From the NCBI GenBank assembly GCA_016704325.1, contig JADJAG010000010.1, positions 62,001 through 126,000 of the forward strand: DNA of 64,000 nucleotides, read 5' to 3'. Source of the stretch: Chitinophagaceae bacterium. Its GTDB lineage: Bacteria > Bacteroidota > Bacteroidia > Chitinophagales > UBA10324. Positions 46,743 to 55,339 of this stretch are shown here, piece after piece. The number at the start of each line of letters is the position of its first letter. The first letter of the stretch is position 1. The translations under genes and the position numbers were made by a program. Under the pieces are notes generated by a model. It ran no database searches and was not told the DNA's origin. It saw only the letters and a list, made by a program, of their open reading frames with translations.

Positions 46743-47237
46743 ATGAAAGCTATTTTCATCTCTATTGCACTCTGTATTGTTTACTCGGTTTCATTATGCC
46801 AGCCTTTATCAGCACTCAGAAGCCCTATAGGAATAAAACCGGTAGTAGGTGAAATGGTAACCTTCTCCAATGCCGGTAACCTGGAGGAGCGAACCCATAA
46901 GCTATTGAAATATACAACCCCGGACGGCGGCCAAGGTACTTTTCTAAAGTATGCAGGTCCCGACCAAAGCCCCTCAGCTACAGTTGAAAAAACCTCTTCC
47001 ACTTTAATTATTGTACCCAATCCCAACAACGGGCATTTTACCATTTCCATTTCAAATGCAGGCATTGCCTCAGGCCACCTTTTTATTTATGACATGCTGG
47101 GCGTGTTGGTAATGAGTACTCCACTAAATAATGCAAAAAGCACGGTAATCAATCTTACCGAGTATCCTTCAGGTGTTTATTTTATAAAGTATATTACTGG
47201 CGATCAGGTGCTGAATCAAAGAATGGTAAGGCAGTAG
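46743..47237 (+). CDS. Mini T9SS cargo protein: signal peptide plus sorting domain (copy B)
   Basis: 164 aa, near-identical duplicate of the product at 41359 with the same signal peptide (one C/S change) and sorting domain (IVPNPNNGHFTI, YPSGVYFIKY, LNQRMVRQ). Divergence between the two copies rises towards the 3' end. The gene closes the three-gene set of the intact block and is convergent with the D-amino-acid oxidase-like gene. Confidence 0.9.
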   Translation: MKAIFISIALCIVYSVSLCQPLSALRSPIGIKPVVGEMVTFSNAGNLEERTHKLLKYTTPDGGQGTFLKYAGPDQSPSATVEKTSSTLIIVPNPNNGHFTISISNAGIASGHLFIYDMLGVLVMSTPLNNAKSTVINLTEYPSGVYFIKYITGDQVLNQRMVRQ

Positions 47238-47288
47238 AACTTCTATCTACCGGAGATGATCTGTATGTGGAATGAAGTTGAACTGCGA

Positions 47289-48230
47289 TTATATTTCAAG
47301 CAGGCTTTTCACTTCATCAGCGCAGCCCCATGATACGGTAAAACCTGAACCGCCATGTCCATAGTTATGAATGAGTGGCTTACCGGTTTCTTTTTCAACC
47401 CTGATGTCGGTACGGTAGGGACGTAGCCCGGCCCAGGTGGAAATTACACCGGCTTCCTGCAGCCGGGGCTCTATCCGGCAACATCGCTGCAGTATGTCCT
47501 GTATAGCAGCTTCTTCGGTTACTTCAATTCCGCAGTCCATCTCATACGTGCCGCCGCAAATGCAGCCATCCTGCCGGTACACGATATAGGTGGGGCCTGC
47601 ATCATCAAGCAGGATGCGGTGCCTGTTTTCCGTTTTCAGCAATGCAATTTGTCCACGAACGGGATGAAGCTGATCGTCGTGCGCAAGTTCCCGTGAGCCC
47701 AGTCCTGTGCAGTTGACGACGGTGGTTTTATCCTGCATCAGTTCATCGAGCGACTGAATCGTGCGTTGAATAATCTTACCGCCCTGCATAAGAAACCTGT
47801 TGAGCAGGTAAGGCAGGTACACCGGTGTTTCAATCAGCGGTACTTCAATTCGCCATCCACTTTTAAAGCCGCCGGCAAGTTCATTTTGTTTCAATGGCCG
47901 GAATCTTCCCGGTGGCAACGTCGCTTTGATGCGCTTTTCGATTTCGGAAAACTCATTGCCCAGCTTAATAACCGGTGTCATGTGTACACCGGTGTCAGTA
48001 TGGAAAGACAGTGATTCGAATGCTTTATAAGAAGCCATGCTCCAGTCAAGAATCTTTTCGCTGTCGCGCACATGGTATGGAAACCAGAAGGCAGCCGCTT
48101 TGTTCGACGTAGTTTGCTGCGGCAGGTCGCGGGTAACGATCTGCACGCTATATCCTGCTTCAGCCAGCCTGATACCGGTGGTAAGCCCAATCACACCGCA
48201 ACCGGCGATGGTAATTTTGTTTTTCATCAA
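47289..48230 (-). CDS. D-amino-acid oxidase family FAD-dependent oxidoreductase
   Basis: 313-aa DAO-family flavoprotein. The N-terminal dinucleotide fold has AGCGVIGLTTGIRLAEAG (GxGxxG at residues 10-15). Next come PVRGQIALL and VVNCTGLGSRELA. The C-terminal FAD/substrate part has GLRPYRTDIRVE and HNYGHGGSGFTVSWGCADEV, typical of true D-amino-acid or D-aspartate oxidases. Known members oxidise D-amino acids to imino acids with peroxide formation; the specific substrate cannot be read from the sequence. Remnants of a second copy lie at 41905-42014. Confidence 0.9.
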   Translation of the reverse strand: MMKNKITIAGCGVIGLTTGIRLAEAGYSVQIVTRDLPQQTTSNKAAAFWFPYHVRDSEKILDWSMASYKAFESLSFHTDTGVHMTPVIKLGNEFSEIEKRIKATLPPGRFRPLKQNELAGGFKSGWRIEVPLIETPVYLPYLLNRFLMQGGKIIQRTIQSLDELMQDKTTVVNCTGLGSRELAHDDQLHPVRGQIALLKTENRHRILLDDAGPTYIVYRQDGCICGGTYEMDCGIEVTEEAAIQDILQRCCRIEPRLQEAGVISTWAGLRPYRTDIRVEKETGKPLIHNYGHGGSGFTVSWGCADEVKSLLEI

Positions 48231-48466
48231 TCGGTACTTGTTTTATTTTTTCACACCCAAACTCGCGTGCGAATGCAGGCAAGGCCTGAGACAAGGGTTC
48301 GCGTGCGCAAATAAGGAATACAAAATCAAAACACCAGAATTCGTCAAAAGATAAAAACAATTGCAAGTTGCGAAATGAGAACAACCACGATAGGAGTTAG
48401 ATAAAATGATGGAAGCGCACGCGAACGCAACACGTGAGGCTTTGCTGCATTCGCGCGAGTTAGATT

Positions 48467-48960
48467 AGAAAAGCACAACTTGGAATCCGCTCGAGTTCAA
48501 CTGAGCATCTCAAGATTAAAACTGATATGGTACCCAAGCTGACTTAAACAACTTATTGTTCAAATCTCTATTTAGAAAAGCACAATCTTGCAAATCCACT
48601 GTGTAATTTCAACCCACCTTCTCAAGGTTAAAACTGATATGATACCCAAGCTGCCTTAATAGTTCTTCACAATCTTCCCAAAGAAGTCCGAAATTTTTCA
48701 CGATAATCAAAGATTTCAAGCCCTTGATCAACAGGACCTTGCTCATGCAACCTAGTAATCTTCCTCTTGATCAAATTCCTCTTCATCAGGACATTCTCGT
48801 TTCCAGTTAACCATCTCCACATTAGAGATGGAACTGTTTTACCCTAATATTCAGCCAAATTTTCTGAGCCCAGGCAAGTTCTTTACTAATCATGATAAAC
48901 TTCTTCTCATTTCTTAATCGTTTATCTGAAATCAAGTTATTCATTTTAACAAAAGTAATA
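48467..48960 (-). pseudogene. Decayed minus-strand gene with duplicated 3' end
   Basis: Reading the minus strand, coding-like segments occur in order but in different frames: MNNLISDKRLRNEKKF, WKRECPDEEEFDQEEDY, TRLHEQGPVDQGLEIFDYRE, EELLRQLGYHISFNLEKVG then stop. The last piece is repeated about 110 bases on as QLGYHISFNLEMLS then stop. I do not recognise the family. Multiple frame changes argue for a pseudogene rather than several tiny genes. Confidence 0.35.
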
Positions 48961-49016
48961 AACCAGCAGAAAAAGTTAACTTCTTATCCTGTCTGCTCGC
49001 CTTTATGTCTGTTAGT

Positions 49017-49045
49017 CGGGATTTGTAATCATAAGTGTCGAAAGC
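49017..49045 (+). repeat. Dispersed repeat CGGATTTGTAATCA, copy 3
   Basis: Reads CGGGATTTGTAATCATAA then GTGTCGAAAGC. It lies about 400 bases before the AT-rich four-gene block and is in the same orientation as copy 4 at 53781, which lies just behind that block. Confidence 0.7.
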
Positions 49046-49396
49046 TTTCAAACAATAGACTGGATAGAATTTCATTCATATTTCTAACGGGAAATGCGGT
49101 TGTAAAATTTAATCCCAAATTTTCATGAATTATCTTTCCATTAGAAACAGCCTGTTGCCAATTGTTCAGTATTATGTTTTCATTTGAAAACCACTTAGGC
49201 AAATTACCTGAATTGAATGCCCGGCAAGTCCTTGCTTATGTTTCGAACTATAATAATTGCAACCCCAACCAACGGAAGTGTTGCAAATTCTTATGCGTGT
49301 TTATCCATGGCTTACATTAGTTATTTTATTCAAAAAAAAGTAATACCTTAACTTTTAATTGCAGTACTTCATTTTTTCCTTTCCAATCGTTAAGTA

Positions 49397-50641
49397 AAAG
49401 CCATAGACCCAAGTAGTCAATTTATAGGGACAACCGATAATTTTCCGATAGCGATTAGAACAAATAATTCTGAGGCAATGAGAATCAGCAGTGATGGGAG
49501 GGTAGGAATTGGGACAAATAACCCCTTAACAAAATTGGATGTTGCCGGGCAAGTTAAGGTGAGCACCTTAAGCTATACGGGTAGTAATAGCAATGAAATT
49601 CGACTTATAGGAACACTACCCTCTGGAGAAATAAAAGGGTTGAATATTATTGGTTTTGCACCTGATTTTCCCATTTCATCATGTATCAATCCCAATTTAG
49701 CGTGGTTCAACAGTACATGTAGCGGTGCTAACCCTAATCATATTTTTAAGCAACCTCTTGAAGGCTATCTCGGTATTGGAACGGACAACCCACAAGCTAA
49801 AATTGATATTGCTTCAGATGGAAGTGACTATAGCACGTCCGCTTTACAAATTAAGAATTTTAATTCTGCATTGTTATTAAAAATTCGGGATGATGGAAAG
49901 ATTGGAATTGGAGAGGCCAATCCAACTGAAAAATTAAGTGTGAATGGAAATGTTTCTGTATCGGGTACAATATTAGGTAACCAAACTTCTGGAGCACTAT
50001 TTATTAATGGAAATACAGAATCAAGTGATGGTGGTACTGTCGAACTGTATGGTGAAGGAAGCAGTGCTTCAAGTGAAGTTCATCTGATTGGCAAGTCAAT
50101 CAAATTTTACGACTATCAGGGACCAAACCAGTGGGATTTAAACATGACCATAAATAGTGAGGGTGATGTTGGAATAGGGACAGAATATCCATCAGGCAGA
50201 TTACATGTTATTACTAAGAATAATGATCAAAATCACATCGCCTTACAAGTAACTAACTCATCAGGATCTAATATTTTATCAGTCAGAGATAACGGACAAA
50301 TTGGAATTAATTGGGATTTTAATACAGGTACACCCGGCTCAAATTCAAATTACAAATTGGCAGTAAATGGAGGAATAATTAGCACATTTAGCCGTGTACA
50401 ATTATCTGGCGAATGGCAAGACTACGTATTTAAGGATGATTACGAATTGATGACAATATCAGAACTAAAAGAATTTATTGACCAAAACAATCATCTGCCT
50501 GGCGTTCCTACAGAGGAAAAAGTTAAGCAGGATGGAATTGATTTGGGTCAGATGAATCAAATCTTACTTGAAAAGGTCGAAGAGTTAACTTTATATTTAA
50601 TACTTCTTCAAAGTCAAATAGATGAATTGAAAAACAAATGA
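49397..50641 (+). CDS. Tail-fibre-like GIGT-repeat protein, apparently truncated at the 5' end
   Basis: The first ATG is at 49478 (387 aa), but the frame is open and coding-like from 49397, reading DPSSQFIGTTDNFPIAIRTN before the ATG. This is the standard continuation of the family upstream of its MRISSDGRVGIGTNNP segment. A stop at about 49394 cuts it, and no signal peptide remains. Repeats GIGTNNPLTKLDVAG, GIGTDNPQAKIDIA and GIGEANPTEKLSVNG are typical of Bacteroidota surface proteins resembling phage tail fibres. The C-terminal DDYELMTISELKEFIDQNNH and LLEKVEELTLYLILL segments form the conserved coiled-coil end. It overlaps the next gene by 4 bases. Either a pseudogene or a gene translated from the internal ATG. 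Confidence 0.7.
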   Translation, partial: KAIDPSSQFIGTTDNFPIAIRTNNSEAMRISSDGRVGIGTNNPLTKLDVAGQVKVSTLSYTGSNSNEIRLIGTLPSGEIKGLNIIGFAPDFPISSCINPNLAWFNSTCSGANPNHIFKQPLEGYLGIGTDNPQAKIDIASDGSDYSTSALQIKNFNSALLLKIRDDGKIGIGEANPTEKLSVNGNVSVSGTILGNQTSGALFINGNTESSDGGTVELYGEGSSASSEVHLIGKSIKFYDYQGPNQWDLNMTINSEGDVGIGTEYPSGRLHVITKNNDQNHIALQVTNSSGSNILSVRDNGQIGINWDFNTGTPGSNSNYKLAVNGGIISTFSRVQLSGEWQDYVFKDDYELMTISELKEFIDQNNHLPGVPTEEKVKQDGIDLGQMNQILLEKVEELTLYLILLQSQIDELKNK

Positions 50642-51336
50642 TAAACGTTGTAAAAATTCTCATTTCCGTTTGCCTATTATTAAGCAATAGGATAAATGCG
50701 CAAACATATAAAGCATCGAATGACCAGTCAATTTCCAACTTTTCTTGTTATTTGGGAATCAATTCTGTAATATACTTCGATGATGAATATACAGCTGATA
50801 CATTATCTAGTCCGGTCGCACAAGGAGGATATTATGTATATAAATTCAAACGCATACCTTCCATATCATTCGAAACTGGAATGTATTTCTCCCATTCTTT
50901 TCGCAATAAAATATCTCTTTGGACTGGCTTAAACTATGTGCAACGCAGAGAAATGAGTGAAAAAAATCAGGTTTCTTATTATGACGCTGGTTTTGAAAAT
51001 GTTACAAAATCATTATACAAGTATGATAACTTTGAAATACCAGCTTTACTAGGACTTTCTTTTGGAAATTTCAAAATAAAGGGTGGGGTAATGTTCCCTA
51101 TTGTAAGTTTTGAATCCAGAAGACTAATAACAGATAATGGGGATAATTCAAAAGTAACCTCAGAAATATACCTGATAGGCTCAAATTCTAGTTGGTTTTA
51201 TCCTTGTCTGCATTTGAACTATGACATCATGATAACCCGTTATGTAGTATCTCCATTTCTCAGTATAGATTATACGGATTATATATATTTTCCATTCTTT
51301 CATATTGGGGCATTGTTAACTATTTCAAAAGGCTAA
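50638..51336 (+). CDS. Outer-membrane beta-barrel protein (PorT-like)
   Basis: 232 aa. Signal peptide of about 22 residues (ILISVCLLLSNRINAQ) followed by alternating hydrophobic strands ending in aromatic residues, such as SFETGMYFSHSF, ISLWTGLNYVQR, FEIPALLGLSFG and FFHIGALLTIS. This is the pattern of the small outer-membrane barrels common in Bacteroidota; a specific role is not visible. The start codon overlaps the stop of the tail-fibre-like gene (ATGA), indicating translational coupling. AT-rich like its neighbours. Confidence 0.78.
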   Translation: MINVVKILISVCLLLSNRINAQTYKASNDQSISNFSCYLGINSVIYFDDEYTADTLSSPVAQGGYYVYKFKRIPSISFETGMYFSHSFRNKISLWTGLNYVQRREMSEKNQVSYYDAGFENVTKSLYKYDNFEIPALLGLSFGNFKIKGGVMFPIVSFESRRLITDNGDNSKVTSEIYLIGSNSSWFYPCLHLNYDIMITRYVVSPFLSIDYTDYIYFPFFHIGALLTISKG

Positions 51337-51345
51337 GAAGCTCAC

Positions 51346-53022
51346 ATGAAACTGCAAATCACACTGTTTATTACTTTGTTTTCAACAATTGTTAATGGAC
51401 AATCAAACCTGTTGCAAAATTCTGGATTCGAAGACCATTCTCAGTATTTTCCTATTTTCCCTTCGCCCGGATCCTACCCTGAAGGTAATCAATTAGCCCA
51501 GGCTGATAAATTGGATTTTTGGAAGAACGAAAAGGATGTAGATAATAATCCAAGTGCAGAATGCGAAGGAGTTTTTTTCCCAAATGGACTTGATGTGTTT
51601 TATGCTCAATCCCCAGACTGGTTTTACCTTAAAAGTGGTTATAGTGCGCATACAGGAAATGGATTAATACATATGTCTACCTATGAACTAATTCAACAAC
51701 AGCTCGATCAGAATAACTCTCTTATTCCCTGTCTTAATTATAAATTATCGCTTTATTTTAGATTTGCTGACCCGGATCCAGATGTATCCGTCTCGATAAA
51801 AATTTATGCGGCGAAACAACGTATAACGTATAAAAAAAATAATTGCGCGTTTCTTTGTAGCGAAGATTATATAAGCCATACCAATGGACTTTCACAAGAT
51901 ATCCAAGAAATCGCAAGTTTTCCTATTAATACTACACAATATCCAGCAAATAATAACGATTGGTATTATTTATCACAAACTATTGAAAATACATTAGATG
52001 GCAATTTGTATAACTGGATCGCAATTGAACTTAGAGTAGATAATTATGGTGGTGATCCGAACTTTCCCAGTAAAGACTGTTATGGCAGCACCATACTTAT
52101 CGATGATGTAAGCCTTTCTTATGAATGCTGCCCATCTTATAAACTCTATCAAAATACTGACAGATATCCTACTAATGGTCCGCCACAATCTGATCTTCCG
52201 GAACTCACATGGGTAAGTGACTATATACGTGTTGGAAGTGATGTAGGAGCAGGGAATCCACCTGGTATTGGGCCTGTAACAGTATTCAGCGGAATGAATG
52301 TTACCCTTAAGGCGGGAGGTACCATTGATGAGTTTAATGGGTTTTACGCTGAACCTGGAGCCAATTATTTAAAATTACCGGGTGAAGTATGTGTAGGTGA
52401 TAATCCAATTACATCAGTTAATATCAGTGATGGCTTTACGATGGACTGTACTAACTCTGCCAACAATATATGGCCACTGGTAATTGAAGGCGGTATAAGT
52501 TATCATTTAGCGATAATAAATCAATGGGGAAACGGAGGAAGTACAATTTATGAAGGTTGTGGTCCAATAACATCTAATGTAATAAATTTATGGAATGGAT
52601 ACTGTCCAGTGTTCTGTGGTGGTAATGATGAAGAACATATATTTCAACCTAATGGAGCCGTCCAAGTCGTAGTATACGTTTTATTTATTACGGATTGCAA
52701 TGGCGCTCATCTTTACGAAGGTGATCTAACGGTCATTGCAGGACCGACATGCAGTGGAAAATTTGCAAATGTATTTGGGGAAGATGTAAGCGCGACATAT
52801 CCGAATCCCTCTGATGATTATTTTTTTATTAAAATCAGTAATAATCAGGAGGTAGTAAGATTTAGAATTGTTGACTTAGTTGGACATGTTATGCAGGAGG
52901 GTCAATTAGATTCTGAATTGTTTAAGATTAAATCTTCACTGTGGCCTAGTGGGCTTTATATTGTGGAACTTCGCAATAGCCATAATCAGTTAGTGAAGTA
53001 TTTCAAACAGGTCATTGAATAA
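51346..53022 (+). CDS. Secreted protein with T9SS sorting domain, carbohydrate-binding-like N-terminus
   Basis: 558 aa. Signal peptide (about 18 residues, ending NGQ) followed by NLLQNSGFEDHSQYFPIFPS, a usual start of galactose-binding-like jelly-roll domains in cargo proteins. That domain continues to about residue 260 with LIDDVSLSYECC. The middle part includes FSGMNVTLKAGGTIDEFNGF, also frequent in Bacteroidota surface proteins. The last 75 residues are a sorting domain (TYPNPSDDYFFIKI, VDLVGHVMQEG, WPSGLYIVEL). It lies 9 bases after the barrel gene and 9 bases before the next gene. No catalytic motif seen. Confidence 0.85.
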   Translation: MKLQITLFITLFSTIVNGQSNLLQNSGFEDHSQYFPIFPSPGSYPEGNQLAQADKLDFWKNEKDVDNNPSAECEGVFFPNGLDVFYAQSPDWFYLKSGYSAHTGNGLIHMSTYELIQQQLDQNNSLIPCLNYKLSLYFRFADPDPDVSVSIKIYAAKQRITYKKNNCAFLCSEDYISHTNGLSQDIQEIASFPINTTQYPANNNDWYYLSQTIENTLDGNLYNWIAIELRVDNYGGDPNFPSKDCYGSTILIDDVSLSYECCPSYKLYQNTDRYPTNGPPQSDLPELTWVSDYIRVGSDVGAGNPPGIGPVTVFSGMNVTLKAGGTIDEFNGFYAEPGANYLKLPGEVCVGDNPITSVNISDGFTMDCTNSANNIWPLVIEGGISYHLAIINQWGNGGSTIYEGCGPITSNVINLWNGYCPVFCGGNDEEHIFQPNGAVQVVVYVLFITDCNGAHLYEGDLTVIAGPTCSGKFANVFGEDVSATYPNPSDDYFFIKISNNQEVVRFRIVDLVGHVMQEGQLDSELFKIKSSLWPSGLYIVELRNSHNQLVKYFKQVIE

Positions 53023-53031
53023 CCTTGGCTT

Positions 53032-53757
53032 ATGATTAAAATGCTTTTTATTTTTTGCACAGGGACTCTTTTCAATTTGAGTAACTCACGCGCAGGCATA
53101 ATACATACAATTGAAAATGGGAATTGGCTGGACTCTACGATTTGGTCCGAAAGTAGAATACCTCTAGCAACGGATTCTATCTTTATTGATCATTTTGTAA
53201 CCTTTTCAGAGAAAATTCAAATTGACTCAAACGGTTTACTACAAATTGATTCAAATGGAACCCTTTGTGGTCACGGCTGCATTAAGGTCCATTGTGGGGG
53301 TTACTTTTTTAATTACAATGTTGTTAAGGCTGATACATTGCTCATAACAGACGGAGGAAATTATGGTTCAATTTTGTACTTGGATATGTTTATGGTTTCT
53401 CCGTGTATTCAGGTGTTTTGGACAGGTGAAAACCATGGGGGGTATCCGTTTAATTGTGACCCACCTGAACCATCTTTCACTGAGAATCTGGAAAATGAGA
53501 GTAATGGCAAAACTAATTTTGATTTAGAAATTGAAATATATCCAAATCCTGTTTCAGATTTTTTCACTCTAAATACTGATTTTCATGAAGAGTTAAATTG
53601 CATTTGTTACAATATATGGGGTAAGGTTTTTTATTCTGCAAACTTTGTGAAAACTACAGAAATAAACACTTCAATGTGGCCTCGGGGAACCTATTTTGTC
53701 ATTATTAATGACAGATCTAGCCATTTGATGGCCCAAAGGAAAATCATTTTACAATAG
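53032..53757 (+). CDS. Small secreted protein with T9SS sorting domain
   Basis: 241 aa. The N-terminus is a signal-like hydrophobic stretch (IKMLFIFCTGTLFNLSNSRA), followed by NGNWLDSTIWSESRIPLATDS, a module that often begins beta-helix-like surface proteins, with repeated LQIDSNG strands. Cys residues cluster at CGHGCIKVHCGG. The sorting domain occupies the end (IYPNPVSDFFTL, YNIWGKVFY, WPRGTYFVII). Last gene of the AT-rich four-gene set. Confidence 0.82.
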   Translation: MIKMLFIFCTGTLFNLSNSRAGIIHTIENGNWLDSTIWSESRIPLATDSIFIDHFVTFSEKIQIDSNGLLQIDSNGTLCGHGCIKVHCGGYFFNYNVVKADTLLITDGGNYGSILYLDMFMVSPCIQVFWTGENHGGYPFNCDPPEPSFTENLENESNGKTNFDLEIEIYPNPVSDFFTLNTDFHEELNCICYNIWGKVFYSANFVKTTEINTSMWPRGTYFVIINDRSSHLMAQRKIILQ

Positions 53758-53780
53758 GATTTTGAAACATTTCTGAGGGT

Positions 53781-53808
53781 CCGGATTTCTAATCAATGGT
53801 GTCTAAAA
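53781..53808 (+). repeat. Dispersed repeat CGGATTTGTAATCA, copy 4 (diverged)
   Basis: Reads CCGGATTTCTAATCAATG then GTGTCTAAAAC, 24 bases after the last gene of the AT-rich block. It is the most diverged of the four copies. Confidence 0.6.
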
Positions 53809-53818
53809 CCTTTGATTA

Positions 53819-55297
53819 TTATTTTTCAGCATACTCCTTTTCCAGGTCATTTCCCAGTTCAATCACCTTGCTGATGAGCACATCAAAATCGACCCGCCTG
53901 CTGCGGTGGTTGGTATTGGCAACACGAAGGGCATACTTTCCGTGGAGCACGGTATAGGATGGAACGGCCACACCACTCTCATGCAAACGAAGCAGCAATT
54001 CTTTATTCAGCTTATTCATTATTTCGTCACTGGTTGAAGGCATGGTGTAGCGGAAGCAAAGTATATTCATAGGTGCCGGTGCCAGCAGTTCCAGCTTCGG
54101 GTTCGACATTACCAATGCTTTCAGGTATTGTACCTGTTCCACATTCTGTGTAACCAACCTGCCGAATTTTTTAATACCATGTTCTTTTATGCTCATCCAG
54201 ATTTTAAGCGCTTTAAAACCGCGCGAAAGTTCTACACCATAATCGCTGAACCAGATATCGCCCGCAGCCGCGCCCCGTTCTTCATGTGCAAGGTAATCGG
54301 CATGCATAGAGAATGCACGATAATGATGTAAGCCTTTGCGCACCAAAGTGCAACCGGCCTCATAAGGTAGGTACATCCATTTGTGCAGGTCGAATGCAAT
54401 GGAATCGGCGCGTTCCATTCCTTTTATGATGTGCTTATATTTTTCTGACAGCGCCAGCATCGCACCTATGGCACCATCAACATGAAACCAGAGGTTTTCT
54501 TTTTCGCACAGATCAGCTATCGCATCCAGGTCATCCACAGCGCCTGTATTCACGGTTACCGCATTGCCAATTACGCAAAACGGCTGCAAGCCCTGTTCCC
54601 GATCTAAACGGATCTGTGCTGCAAGTTGGCGGATATCTATTTCATAATTTTCATTCACCGGGATCAGCCGCAACGATTCACTACCCAGGCCCAAAAGTTC
54701 TACTGCTTTATTGGAACAGTTATGCACTTCGGAGGAAGCATATACCATCATTCTTTTCTTCGAACCGTATATGCCTTCTTTGCGTAAATCAAAATCAGCT
54801 TTTGCATAACGTGCTACGGTAAGCCCGATCAGGTTGGCCATAGAGCCACCACTTACCACCAGTCCGCTTGCTTCTTTTGGAAATCCAAACAATTCCTTAA
54901 ACCATTCAATTACCTGTTGCTCTACCCAGCCTCCGATCTGGTTTCCTCCTCCCTGGTTCAGGTTGATGCCGGAAGCCAGCATATCGGCCAGCATGGCAGA
55001 AGAAGAGCCATTACCCATTACCCAACCCCAGAATCGCGGGTGAATATTCCCGGTAGGAAAAGGAAGAATGTATTGTTTGAATTCATCGTACACTTTTTCC
55101 AGTGGCAAACCTTCTAATGGAACAGCCATTTGAAAATGACTTTTAGCCGCATCTGATGGAGGCTGCCAGGTGGCACGGCTGCGAACGTTTTGCAGAAACT
55201 GCATCATGTCGCTGACCATCTCTGTTCCGGTTTTTTCATTGGCCTTCCAATCAAGAGGGTCCAGTGTTTCTTCTGCAGGTAATGAATCGTGTTGCAT
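53819..55297 (-). CDS. Group II PLP-dependent amino-acid decarboxylase
   Basis: 492 aa from the Met at 55297 (MQHDSLPAEETLDPLDW). The open frame runs 47 codons further upstream through repeat sequence. The fold-type I decarboxylase signature is clear: HPRFWGWVMGNGSS, VSGGSMANLIGL, SSEVHNC with the ring-stacking His 192, HVDGAIGAM (Asp 274 to the pyridine nitrogen) and DLHKWMYLP with the Schiff-base Lys 306. Family members decarboxylate aromatic amino acids, glutamate or related substrates; this form is nearest to aromatic-L-amino-acid decarboxylases. The substrate cannot be fixed from the sequence. Confidence 0.9.
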   Translation of the reverse strand: MQHDSLPAEETLDPLDWKANEKTGTEMVSDMMQFLQNVRSRATWQPPSDAAKSHFQMAVPLEGLPLEKVYDEFKQYILPFPTGNIHPRFWGWVMGNGSSSAMLADMLASGINLNQGGGNQIGGWVEQQVIEWFKELFGFPKEASGLVVSGGSMANLIGLTVARYAKADFDLRKEGIYGSKKRMMVYASSEVHNCSNKAVELLGLGSESLRLIPVNENYEIDIRQLAAQIRLDREQGLQPFCVIGNAVTVNTGAVDDLDAIADLCEKENLWFHVDGAIGAMLALSEKYKHIIKGMERADSIAFDLHKWMYLPYEAGCTLVRKGLHHYRAFSMHADYLAHEERGAAAGDIWFSDYGVELSRGFKALKIWMSIKEHGIKKFGRLVTQNVEQVQYLKALVMSNPKLELLAPAPMNILCFRYTMPSTSDEIMNKLNKELLLRLHESGVAVPSYTVLHGKYALRVANTNHRSRRVDFDVLISKVIELGNDLEKEYAEK

Positions 55298-55339
55298 ACA
55301 ATAAATTTTGCATTGCAAAAATATTGATAAAAAACACTG

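Larger units (their letters stand above)
48231..49395. other. Intergenic stretch with decayed ORFs and inverted GC-rich repeats
   Basis: No intact gene. At 48255-48308 and, inverted, at 48413-48465 lies a GC-rich repeat (ACTCGCGTGCGAATGCAG ... TTCGCGTGCGC). On the minus strand, pieces such as QLGYHISFNLEKVG, IFDYREKFRTSL and NEKKFIMISKELAWAQKIW lie in shifting frames between 48960 and 48600, with a duplicated 3' end at 48467-48545. One copy of the CGGATTTGTAATCA repeat is at 49017. Confidence 0.5.
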
